From NCBI GenBank assembly GCA_021781415.1, contig JAJXWW010000085.1, positions 1 through 64,000 on the forward strand: 64,000 bases of DNA, written 5' to 3'. The stretch's first letter is position 1, and every line of letters begins with the position of its first letter. The position numbers and the translations under genes were made by a program. Positions 8,261 to 19,659 of the stretch are shown one piece after another. The notes beneath the pieces are model-generated. The model was not told where the DNA came from, made no database searches, and saw nothing but the letters and a program-made list of their open reading frames with translations. This stretch comes from Planctomycetota bacterium (lineage in GTDB: Bacteria; Planctomycetota; Planctomycetia; Gemmatales; Gemmataceae).

Positions 8261-8420
8261 AATGAATTCGTTTGTTGAGCAACGAGGCACCTTGTAGAAC
8301 GGATGTTCCTCAAATCTCTTGCTTTCTCGCCGAGAAAATGAGAAGATACGAACGATCCGATTCATTCGTGTGCCTCTTTTTCTAACGAATCGACAATCCA
8401 ACGCCGGAATAGTTTCTCTT

Positions 8421-8438
8421 CAGACGGATTTCCGTCTG
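8421..8438. promoter_or_regulatory. Perfect 8-bp inverted repeat just upstream of the LOV kinase
   Basis: The arms CAGACGGA and TCCGTCTG are separated by TT and lie 24 bases before the likely GTG start at 8463. It could be a dimeric operator or a short hairpin in the leader RNA. There is no T-run after it, which argues against a terminator. Confidence 0.5.
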
Positions 8439-8462
8439 TATATGGAGAGGAGAGCTGCCACG

Positions 8463-10748
8463 GTGTTTACCTTACCTCGTAATCCAGCGACGATTGTGAC
8501 TGTGGAAGACAACGCGCTCGTTCGTTCGGCACTGACGAATTCGTTGCGCGCTGCAGGGTTCCTCGTTCACGAAGCGGCTTCGGCCCGCGAATTAAAGTGC
8601 GTTACGAGGGAAAAGCCCGATCTCATTGTTCTCAACGTCCAGTTGCCCGACGGCAACGGCGTCGATGTTTGCCGCAGCATCAAGGCGGATCGGGATACGG
8701 CCTCCAGTCTCGTCTTGTTGATCTCCGGCGAATCGTTGCAGAGCAGCGACCGGATTCGCGGTTTGGAAACGGGGGCGGACGGTTTCTTGGCCAAGCCGGT
8801 GACTCCCGATGAGGTGGTCGCTCACGTCAAGGCGATGCTCCGTTTTCGTCACAACGAAAAACAGTATCATCTCCTGACCGAGAGCATTCCCCACTTCGTG
8901 TGGATGACTCGAGCCGACGGCCAAGCCGAATACGCCAATTCGCGCTGGTTCGAATACACGGGCTTGCCGTCCAGCGAATCGCATGGCCTCGGTTGGCTGC
9001 AGCAGATCCATCCTTCCGATCGCACGAAGGCGCGGAAGACTTGGGAGAACGCCGTGGCCACGGGGCTTCCCTACGAAGTCGAGTATCGTCTGCGGCGGGC
9101 CGACGGCAACTATCGTTCGCATCTCGCTAAGGGCTTACCGATCCGCGACGAGCGCGGGCAGATCGTGAAATGGATCGGCACCTGCACCGACATTCACGCC
9201 CAGAAGACGGCCGAAGCGGAGTTGCGCCTGCGCGATCGTGCCTTGCAGGCCGTTTCGGAAGGCATCCTCATCACCGATCCATGCCAGATCGATAACCCGA
9301 TTATCTACGCCAGCCCTGGGTTCGAGAAGCTTACTGGCTACTCGACAGAAGAGTCAATTGGTCGCAATTGCCGTTTTTTGCAAGGAAGAGACACCAGTCC
9401 CGAAGCGATCGCCGAGCTACGCGAGGCGATTCGCTCGGCTCGACCGGCCAACGTCGAGTTGCTCAACTATCGCAAGGATGGCACGCCGATCTGGATTTCC
9501 CTCTCCATCTCTCCCATACGCAACGAAGAAGGGGAGGTGACGCATTTCGTCGGCGTGCAGTCCGATATCACCGAACGCCGACTGATGGAACAACAGCTAC
9601 GACAATCGCAGAAGATGGAAGCGGTCGGACGGCTGGCCGGAGGGATCGCTCACGATTTCAACAACCTGTTGACCGTTATCAACGGCTACGGCGAAATGTT
9701 GCTGAATCGACTCGGCGTGAACGATCCTGTGCGCGAATCCGTCAGCGAAATGAACAAGGCCGGCGAACGGGCAGCTGCGTTGACCCGTCAATTGTTGGCC
9801 TTTAGCCGCAAGCAAGTCCTCGCACCGAGCATTCTCGATTTGAACTCCGTCGTCATCGATCTGGAGAAGATGTTGCGGCGCGTCATCGGCGAAGACATTC
9901 GGCTGGCAACGGACCTGCAATCGCCTCTGGACGCGGTAAAAGTCGATCGAGGCCAAATGGAACAAGTCCTCCTCAATCTCGCCGTCAATGCGCGCGACGC
10001 CATGCCGCGCGGTGGGCAGCTGTCATTGAAAACCCGCAACGTCGAGTTGGACGACGCTTACGCGCGCGACCATCCGTATACGCAGCCCGGCGCTTATGTC
10101 GCCTTGGTGGTGTCCGACACAGGCCACGGTATGACCTCGGAGGTCAAGGCGCGGATTTTTGAGCCGTTTTTCACTACCAAGGGACCGGGGATGGGCACGG
10201 GCCTGGGATTGGCCACGGTCTATGGCATCGTCAAACAGTCCGGCGGCTACATTGAGGTTTTCAGCGAGCCAGGCTCGGGCGCGACCTTCGAGATTTATCT
10301 CCCTCGGGCGGCACGGGCGATCCGCTCGAGCAAATCGCAGTCCGGCGCGATGCGTTCGCCTCCGCAGGGGAGCGAAACGATACTCCTCGTCGAGGACGAC
10401 GACGCCGTGCGCTCGCTGAGCCGATTGATCTTGCGCCAGAGCGGCTACACCGTTTTAGAGGCGCGAACTGCCCAAGAGGCGCGCGACGCGGCATGCCGTC
10501 GCGCCGAGCCGATTCAACTGCTGGTGACGGACGTGGTCATGCCGGAACTCGGCGGCCGCGAGTTGACCGAGCGCCTTTTGGTCGTCCATCCGGAGATGCG
10601 GGTACTCTTCGTATCCGGCTACACCGACGACGCCGTCGTTCGCCACGGCATTTCCGAAGAGGAGGTCAATTTCCTACAAAAGCCTTTCACGCCTTTGGCT
10701 CTGGCGAGCAAGGTGCGAGAGATTCTGGACTCGGTGCCCGCGAGTTGA
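8463..10748 (+). CDS. LOV-domain hybrid histidine kinase (REC-PAS-LOV-HisKA-HATPase-REC)
   Basis: 761 residues from GTG 8463, chosen because GAGAGGAG lies 9 bases upstream; ATG 8442 has no such site. Domains: receiver about 8-125, PAS (PAS_3 type) about 135-260, LOV-type PAS about 265-370, HisKA with phospho-His 397 in [10 protein letters not shown], HATPase ([24 protein letters not shown]), and a C-terminal receiver with TDVVMP. The LOV domain has the flavin-adduct motif GRNCRFLQG with Cys303, [10 protein letters not shown], and FVGVQSD with the conserved Gln. It should bind FMN/FAD and sense blue light. Two oddities are visible. The N-terminal receiver has Asn58 where the phospho-Asp normally is (IVLNVQLP). 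The second flavin-contacting Asn of the LOV core seems replaced (IWISL). No transmembrane helix, so cytosolic. Confidence 0.92.
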   Translation: MFTLPRNPATIVTVEDNALVRSALTNSLRAAGFLVHEAASARELKCVTREKPDLIVLNVQLPDGNGVDVCRSIKADRDTASSLVLLISGESLQSSDRIRGLETGADGFLAKPVTPDEVVAHVKAMLRFRHNEKQYHLLTESIPHFVWMTRADGQAEYANSRWFEYTGLPSSESHGLGWLQQIHPSDRTKARKTWENAVATGLPYEVEYRLRRADGNYRSHLAKGLPIRDERGQIVKWIGTCTDIHAQKTAEAELRLRDRALQAVSEGILITDPCQIDNPIIYASPGFEKLTGYSTEESIGRNCRFLQGRDTSPEAIAELREAIRSARPANVELLNYRKDGTPIWISLSISPIRNEEGEVTHFVGVQSDITERRLMEQQLRQSQKMEAVGRLAGGIAHDFNNLLTVINGYGEMLLNRLGVNDPVRESVSEMNKAGERAAALTRQLLAFSRKQVLAPSILDLNSVVIDLEKMLRRVIGEDIRLATDLQSPLDAVKVDRGQMEQVLLNLAVNARDAMPRGGQLSLKTRNVELDDAYARDHPYTQPGAYVALVVSDTGHGMTSEVKARIFEPFFTTKGPGMGTGLGLATVYGIVKQSGGYIEVFSEPGSGATFEIYLPRAARAIRSSKSQSGAMRSPPQGSETILLVEDDDAVRSLSRLILRQSGYTVLEARTAQEARDAACRRAEPIQLLVTDVVMPELGGRELTERLLVVHPEMRVLFVSGYTDDAVVRHGISEEEVNFLQKPFTPLALASKVREILDSVPAS

Positions 10749-10773
10749 TTTCTTCGGGGCGAAAGGATCGTTC

Positions 10774-11481
10774 ATGTCGCGCATCATGGGCGGGGCAACC
10801 CGCATTCTTCAGGGCATCCAGCACTTTCAACAGTACGTTTTCGGCTCTAAAATGTCTCTCTTTCGGCGACTGGGAAACGGACAAGCGCCGCTGGCTCTCT
10901 TCATCACTTGTTCCGACTCGCGCATCAATCCGAACCTGTTGACACAAACCGAACCCGGCGAACTGTTCATCTTGCGCAACGCCGGCAACCTGGTGCCGAC
11001 GCACGGCGGAGTGAGCGGTTCGGCGGCGACGATCGAGTACGCCTTGAAGGTGCTGCACCTCCGCGATGTGATTGTCTGCGGACACTCGAAATGCGGAGCG
11101 ATGCAGGCGCTGCTTGCTCCCGAAACGCTGCGCGAGCTTCCCGCCGTATCGAGTTGGCTTACGCATGCCCGCGACATTCTTCCCGAGGTCGATGCGGCCG
11201 GCGCTTCGTTGACTCCCGCCGAAAAGCTCAACTTCGCCATCGAACGCAACGTCCTGCTGCAAATCGAACACATCCGAACGTATCCCTTCGTGGCCGAGAT
11301 GTTAGCGGCGGGACAATTGCGCCTGCACGGTTGGGTCTATCATCTCGAATCGGGTCAGGTGACGGTACACATACCGGGGAAAGGACGCTTCATGCCCTTG
11401 GCCGAGGCGATGCTGCATTGGGAACGAACCTCGTCCACCGAAGGGGGAATGGGATCGGGAGCCTGGAGCGATTCGATTTGA
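10774..11481 (+). CDS. can: Beta-class carbonic anhydrase
   Basis: 235 residues, full length for the family. It interconverts CO2 and bicarbonate with a Zn site. Zn ligands are visible: Cys in ITCSDSRINP (with the Asp-Arg dyad), and His and Cys in VCGHSKCGAM. LFILRNAGNLVP is the family signature. The C-terminus (LRLHGWVYHLESGQV) is also typical. No signal peptide, so cytosolic. The ATG follows AAAGGA. It lies 25 bases after the LOV kinase stop and may be co-transcribed with it; a palindrome follows at 11494. Confidence 0.95.
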   Translation: MSRIMGGATRILQGIQHFQQYVFGSKMSLFRRLGNGQAPLALFITCSDSRINPNLLTQTEPGELFILRNAGNLVPTHGGVSGSAATIEYALKVLHLRDVIVCGHSKCGAMQALLAPETLRELPAVSSWLTHARDILPEVDAAGASLTPAEKLNFAIERNVLLQIEHIRTYPFVAEMLAAGQLRLHGWVYHLESGQVTVHIPGKGRFMPLAEAMLHWERTSSTEGGMGSGAWSDSI

Positions 11482-11493
11482 AGGAAAAAAAGT

Positions 11494-11518
11494 GGCCGGC
11501 CCCATACGGGGGCCGGCC
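11494..11518. terminator. Strong GC hairpin after the carbonic anhydrase gene
   Basis: The arms GGCCGGCCCC and GGGGCCGGCC (10 bp) surround a 5-base loop. An A-tract lies just before it on the plus strand, so on the minus strand it is a textbook intrinsic terminator followed by T residues. On the plus strand it lacks the U-run. It may stop antisense transcription or act as a bidirectional stop. Confidence 0.6.
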
Positions 11519-11978
11519 GGTGTCACGCTGTCGCCCAATCAACGTGACAGAGGTAACATAACATTTCCTTCCCCTGAATCTCAAGCGTCATTCGATTACT
11601 TTTTCGCAAGGTAGAAGCTAACGAAAAAACTTCTGGCGAGTGGTGTGCGTCAGCTCGCCGACAGTTGGAACATCGGTGGGCGTCAGCCCGCCGCTCGCTC
11701 AATGTCCGCCCACCCTTGAAACACGGTCGGACGATTCGTCCTCAGACGATTCTCGCGACATCTGCTTCCTTGACTCGACCCTTCGATCTGGAGTCTCGGC
11801 GAGAATCCTCGCCTCGTTCGTCCTCTTTGTTCGAGAGGCTACGTCCGCGACTTCGGGTTGAAGCGGTCGATCCGTATTGACCTAGCGCTCCGCGCTGCCC
11901 TAGACTAATAAACTGGCGACTTTGTTTCTCGACGGCACACAATATGCGCGGATGCGCCATGCGGAGGCATGGATCTCG
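11519..11978. other. Intergenic region upstream of secA, with a REP-like palindrome
   Basis: About 460 bases without a convincing gene. At 11675-11714 there is an inverted repeat (GGTGGGCG / CGCCCACC) containing GTCAGCCCGCCGCTCG. This motif recurs in complementary form at 34059-34115, so it is a dispersed REP-like element. No promoter could be assigned with confidence. Confidence 0.5.
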
Positions 11979-15623
<3,645 letters not shown>

Positions 15624-15718
15624 CATTCGTTTAGCCGCGATCCGAACAGGAGAGCGAGGGCCGACGCGCACCCCTTCGGATCGTGGTTGAACCTAGGCGC
15701 AATCGGGAAAGGATTCCC

Positions 15719-17002
15719 ATGTCCTGGCTCCTCAATGTCGTCTATTTCTTCGTTCTTCTTTTCTTGTCTCCCTGGCTGATTTATCGCGCGCTGCGCACGG
15801 GTCGCTATCGGCGCGGCCTGAACGACAAGCTGATGGGTCTGCACGGAGCGTCGCCGAGCGAAGCGATATGGTTCCACGGTGTCAGCGTGGGGGAGATTCA
15901 TCTCCTCCGTCAAGTGATCGCCGCCTTTCGCCGTCATCATCCCGATCTACCCTGCGTGATTTCAACGACGACGGAAACCGGATACGATGAAGCGAAGCGT
16001 TGCTTTCCCGACCTGTTCGTCTTCTTCTTTCCCTTCGATTTTTCATGGTCGGTACGGCGCACGTTGACGGCGCTCGCCCCTCGCCTGATCGTATTGGCTG
16101 AGGCGGAGCTGTGGCCGAACTTCCTCATGGCGGCCCGAAGGCAAGGCATCCCCGTCGCCGTCATCAATGGCCGCATGAGTCCGCGTAGCCTCAAACGCTA
16201 TCTGTGGGTCAAACCGTTGGCCCGTTGGCTGTTCGGCCATGTCGATCATCTGCTCATGCAGACGGAAGACTACGCGCGCGCCGTGCGCATCCTTGGCATC
16301 GAGCCGCGGCGCGTGGCCGTGACGGGCAACATCAAATTCGACGGCGTTCTCGCCGAACGTCGCAACCCCCGCACACAATCGCTGCGCGACGCGCTGCGGG
16401 TGCGGGACGGCGACTTCATCTGGATCGCCGGCAGCACGCAAGCGCCGGAGGAAGAGATCGCGTTCGACGTTTGGTTAAAATTGCATAAAGAGTACCCCAC
16501 ATTGCGTTTATTCCTCGTCCCTCGCCACAAGGAGCGCTTCGAGGAAGTGGCCCAGCTGCTTGTGCGTTCCGGCGTGGACTTCGCTCGGCGATCCCGCGGT
16601 GCAGACCTCAATAAGTCGGTGGTGTTGGTGGACACGATCGGCGAATTGGGGCCGCTGTGGGGCTTGGCGGACGTGGCGTTCGTCGGTGGCAGCCTCGATG
16701 GTCGGAGAGGCGGACAGAACATGATCGAACCGGCTGCGTTCGGAGCGGCGGTTATCTTCGGACCCTACGTCTGGAACTTCGCCGAGACGGCGAGGCGACT
16801 CATCGACGCCCGCGCCGCCTGCCAAATCGCCGACGCAACCCAGCTGGAGACGGCGGTGCGTAAGCTGCTCGAAGATGGAAGCGAACGGAACCGTCTGGGC
16901 GATGCCGCTCGCGCGTTCGTCCTCAGCCAACAGGGAGCGACCGAGAAAACGATTGCCCTGTTAACCGACTCGATCGCCTCGCACCGATTCCAGGCGGCAT
17001 GA
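15719..17002 (+). CDS. waaA: 3-deoxy-D-manno-octulosonic acid (Kdo) transferase
   Basis: 427 residues from ATG 15719, with AAAGGA upstream. WaaA/KdtA transfers Kdo from CMP-Kdo to lipid A at the inner-membrane cytosolic face. Seen: an N-terminal membrane anchor (WLLNVVYFFVLLFLSPWLIYRAL), WFHGVSVGEI, STTTETGYDEA, LAEAELWPNFL, VTGNIKFDG, GSTQAPEEE, and the C-terminal GT-B motif IEPAAFGAAVIFGPYVWNF. All are characteristic of the family, and the length is normal. The gene implies LPS-type lipid A-Kdo in the outer membrane. It follows secA by 95 bases on the same strand, with no visible terminator between them. Confidence 0.95.
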   Translation: MSWLLNVVYFFVLLFLSPWLIYRALRTGRYRRGLNDKLMGLHGASPSEAIWFHGVSVGEIHLLRQVIAAFRRHHPDLPCVISTTTETGYDEAKRCFPDLFVFFFPFDFSWSVRRTLTALAPRLIVLAEAELWPNFLMAARRQGIPVAVINGRMSPRSLKRYLWVKPLARWLFGHVDHLLMQTEDYARAVRILGIEPRRVAVTGNIKFDGVLAERRNPRTQSLRDALRVRDGDFIWIAGSTQAPEEEIAFDVWLKLHKEYPTLRLFLVPRHKERFEEVAQLLVRSGVDFARRSRGADLNKSVVLVDTIGELGPLWGLADVAFVGGSLDGRRGGQNMIEPAAFGAAVIFGPYVWNFAETARRLIDARAACQIADATQLETAVRKLLEDGSERNRLGDAARAFVLSQQGATEKTIALLTDSIASHRFQAA

Positions 17003-17268
17003 ACGCAAAATGGACGTTCTATCGAACGATTCTTGGCGTCAGTAAAGGAACGGTCAATAAATGCAATTCGATGTTGGCTAATATAAGGATCAGATATCGC
17101 GCCAGATGAAAGACCTGAGCCGCGCATTGCGGTTGTAGCAACACGCTATCGCCCTCGGTGTTGGTTCGATCGCTGGGAGCCGTCAAGGACACCTGCGAAA
17201 CGGTCCACAAAAACGTCTTTTATACGTACCACATGCCGAGTATTCTTGGAAGTCGTCGCACAATATAT

Positions 17269-17989
17269 CTACTTTTTTTCTCCGCGTTTCTCCTCGCTTT
17301 TGATCCGGTCCAGAGACTGCAAGGCATCCTTCGCTTTTTGTGTCAGCGCGGCGGAGGGAGCGCCATCGGCAAGCTTCTGCAACAAAGCGCGGGCTTCGGG
17401 TGTGCCAATTTGTTGTAACACCCATACGGCCCGGAATTGGCGTAACAATTCGGGGTTCTTATCTCGCCACTTTGGAAAGTCCTTGAGGATCGCTTTCAGT
17501 CTCTTTCTCACTTCGAGGGAAGGACGATTGGCCAGTGCTTTCTCTAATACCGCTTCGGCCACGATGCCACGAGATAGCTCGCGCGAAGCCGTTTCACGAC
17601 GTTCAAAACTATCGCTGTCCAGATCGGCGACAAGTTGATCGAGATGTTTTTGTGTGTCCGCGAGTGTGGGGCGAACACGATGGTTGAGAAAGGCGACAGT
17701 CTCGGACCCGAAAGACGATAGATTACGGACGACTTGTTGGACTTCTCTCGACTCCGTACTAGTCAAGACCTTCCACCCATTCTGATTTTTTTTCGCCCGC
17801 GTCACTGGTTGTTTGGCGTCGTCTAGCCGCTTCTGCAATTCGTCACGGCACTTTTGCACATGCTGTCGAAGATAGTTATTGTTGCGGTGGCTGACGCCGC
17901 GAAGCCACACGTTTATTGCTAATACCTCGTTCGAGCTCCCGATAGCGGCAAGAGTCTTATTACCTCGGCATGTAAGATTCTCACTAATT
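17269..17989 (-). pseudogene. C-terminal remnant of a planctomycete WD40/HEAT-type protein
   Basis: A frame ending at 17269 stays open up to a TGA near 17990, and the best start codon (GTG at 17910) has no ribosome binding site. The C-terminal 130 residues have the repeat-like tail common at the ends of large planctomycete WD40-repeat proteins: LDQLVADLDSDSFERRETAS, ALANRPSLEVRKRLKAIL, and VWVLQQIGTPEARALLQKLA. The WD40 body is missing; the sequence is cut where an IS630 fragment begins at 17984. I infer a gene whose 5' part was lost by insertion and rearrangement. It could instead be a short functional protein. Confidence 0.55.
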
Positions 17990-18196
17990 CATATTAGCAG
18001 CATATTGGACGGATAGATGTTCAAAGTAACTCATTACGCGCTCTGGAAGATGCTGCAACTTTCGCATGAAATTCTGTATCCGCGAACGCGCCTCGACCTT
18101 GCTGTGAGGCAAACCGGCCGCGTTCACCTGGCCCTTCAAGTCGTTGTTCAAATACTCGTCCGCGTTCAAAATGAAAATGGGACGCGACTTGTAGAT
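17984..18196 (-). mobile_element. Remnant of an IS630-family transposase (C-terminus only)
   Basis: The minus-strand frame reads NADEYLNNDLKGQVNAAGLP, then RIQNFMRKLQHLPERV and VQYAA near the stop. This is the DEYLNNDLK-containing C-terminus of IS630-type DDE transposases; the final acidic residue of the catalytic triad lies in the DEYLN segment. Only about 65 of roughly 340 residues remain. Immediately upstream the homology ends and a different, plus-strand remnant starts. No terminal inverted repeats could be defined. Confidence 0.7.
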
Positions 18197-18199
18197 TCG

Positions 18200-18440
18200 G
18201 CGGCTGCGCGGGGTAAGCGCCTGTTACACCCTTGGCTACTGCCTCTGCCTGGGGACTGGACAGAGTTCGTTGACGAGGCACCGACAGAGGCGGAGTTGGC
18301 AGGCGTAAGATGGTTCGTGAAGCCGGGGAGTTCGTATAGCGCACCGACCTAGCAGCAAGAGACGGCACGGACGATCGATTTGGAGGCCACCTTGCGTCCG
18401 CTCGGTCGGCCGAAAAAGAAAAAGTTGGCGCGACCCAAAA
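18200..18440 (+). mobile_element. Remnant of a REP-associated tyrosine transposase (RAYT), with an in-frame stop
   Basis: On the plus strand the frame reads LLHPWLLPLPGDWTEFVDEA, PTEAELAGVRWFVKPGSSYS, then APT, a TAG stop at 18350-18352, and QQETARTIDLEATLRPLGRP followed by lysines. This matches the C-terminal end of planctomycete RAYT proteins (IS200-like, which mobilise REP palindromes), where the stop position normally holds Trp (TGG to TAG). The catalytic HUH and Tyr part is absent. It is therefore a dead fragment. Confidence 0.65.
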
Positions 18441-18568
18441 ACAGCAGGAGTGTAGCGGACAAGCCTCTCCTATTCGAGTCGCGTCCCCTTTTTCCGTTCA
18501 ACCCATTGAACCCCATGCCTTGGGGTCACTCCTGGCTACTCCCGATCACGTTTGGACAAGTGTGAATG

Positions 18569-18641
18569 TACCCCCAAGGGGACTCGAACCCCTGTCTTAG
18601 CCGTGAGAGGGCTATGTCCTAGGCCACTAGACGATGGGGGC
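18569..18641 (-). tRNA. tRNA-Glu (anticodon CTC)
   Basis: 73 bases on the minus strand fold as a standard cloverleaf. The acceptor stem is GCCCCCA/TGGGGGT with a G-U first pair and discriminator A. The D-arm has GTCTAGTGGCCTAGGAC, the anticodon loop is CTCTCAC inside a TAGCC/GGCTA stem, and the T-arm is CAGGGGTTCGAGTCCCCT. It closely resembles bacterial tRNA-Glu. The 3' CCA is not encoded. The mobile-element remnants lie directly downstream of its 3' end. Confidence 0.95.
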
Positions 18642-18863
18642 AAATAATTGCCGTCTAACTCGTTGCGACGCCCAGCCAAGGGAGCCGCTTCCGATCTCAT
18701 CGTTTATACTACTCCAGACGCCACCGTTGGCAAGTCCATCCAGCGCGATTCCGACCTGTCCGCCCATCAACCCATCGGCCGCGAACGCATGCGCGCCCAA
18801 ACTCGATCGAATGCCCCGATTCTTCGATCCGATCGTCACCGTCGTTATAATCGGCAAGGCCAT
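18627..18863 (-). CDS. Possible small glycine-rich protein
   Basis: 78 codons from an ATG with a good ribosome binding site (GGGAGG, 8-base spacer). The product begins MALPIITTVTIGSKNRGIRS and is rich in Gly, Ala and Ser, with LMGGQVGIALDGLANGGVW in the middle. No known family was recognised. Its stop codon lies inside the first 15 bases of the tRNA-Glu gene, which weakens the case for a real gene. It may instead be the tRNA leader with a chance frame. Confidence 0.3.
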   Translation of the reverse strand: MALPIITTVTIGSKNRGIRSSLGAHAFAADGLMGGQVGIALDGLANGGVWSSINDEIGSGSLGWASQRVRRQLFAPIV

Positions 18864-18976
18864 CCGGGTATCCTCCCTTCGCGGAGTGAAGAATGGCAGG
18901 AAAAAGGGTGCATTGCATCCTCTCGCGCGCGACAATGAGAGGAAGCAACGCCCCCGACGCAGAAGGGAGGACACTC
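18642..18976. other. Intergenic region between tRNA-Glu and the ImmA-like gene
   Basis: About 335 bases with no convincing plus-strand gene. It probably holds the leftward tRNA promoter and the rightward promoter of the ImmA/NurA/HerA genes. Neither could be fixed by eye, and the doubtful minus-strand ORF 18627-18863 lies here. Confidence 0.4.
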
Positions 18977-19642
18977 GTGAACCAGTTCGACGATTCCGTT
19001 CTCATCTTCGATGCGATCCAACGGATTCATGCCGTCGCCGATCTACCCTGGCCGATCCCAGCGCGGCGCATCGTCGAGCCGATGCCGTTGCATCGACTTC
19101 TCGCCGCGTGCCGTTTGGCACATGAGGAAGTTACAGGTTTGAACCGCGCCGCCATCGGATCTTACCTGGAGCGCTGGGGCGTGCAACGACCGGACTGGCT
19201 GGAAGATCCCACGCCGTCGATTGGCTTCCTGTTCGCTCGGGCGAACGACGGCACGATTTTGGTCAATGGCGATGTATCGTTGAACCGGCGGCGCTTCGTG
19301 GTGGCTCACACCTTGGGCCATTATCTGCTGCATTATCGAGCGCGCTTGCAAGCGGCGGAAGACGGCACGACATTCGCGGTTCACGAAGACAAAGGCGACT
19401 CGGTGCGCGAAGCGGAAGGGGCGGGGTCCGACAAAGGGAAGTCGCTGTCCGAGACGGAGAGGCAAGCCAATCGCTTCGCCATCGAGTTATTGATGCCGGA
19501 GACGGTCTGTCGCTTGGCGTGTCAACAGTATGCCGCATCGTTCGCCGTCTCACCGCGATTTTTAGAGCATCAACTCGCCGGCGATTTGTTGGTGGACCGC
19601 GAGGCCATGCGTCGGCGATTGCGAAGTTTGTCCTTGACGTGA
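18977..19642 (+). CDS. ImmA/IrrE-like (DUF955) protein lacking the catalytic Glu
   Basis: 221 residues from GTG 18977, with GGGAGG 6 bases upstream; the frame is open further upstream but without a good site. The core matches ImmA/IrrE metallopeptidases: RRRFVVAHTLGHYLLHYRA gives the two Zn-binding His (111, 115), and ETERQANRFAIELLMP gives the third ligand (Glu161) and the typical tail. In the family the motif is HExxH, but here residue 112 is Thr (HTLGH), so the general base is missing. It may be a non-catalytic regulator or Zn sensor, or use another base. It is followed by nurA (17-base gap) and herA; an operon is likely. Confidence 0.8.
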   Translation: MNQFDDSVLIFDAIQRIHAVADLPWPIPARRIVEPMPLHRLLAACRLAHEEVTGLNRAAIGSYLERWGVQRPDWLEDPTPSIGFLFARANDGTILVNGDVSLNRRRFVVAHTLGHYLLHYRARLQAAEDGTTFAVHEDKGDSVREAEGAGSDKGKSLSETERQANRFAIELLMPETVCRLACQQYAASFAVSPRFLEHQLAGDLLVDREAMRRRLRSLSLT

Positions 19643-19659
19643 GCAACGAGGCGACGACC

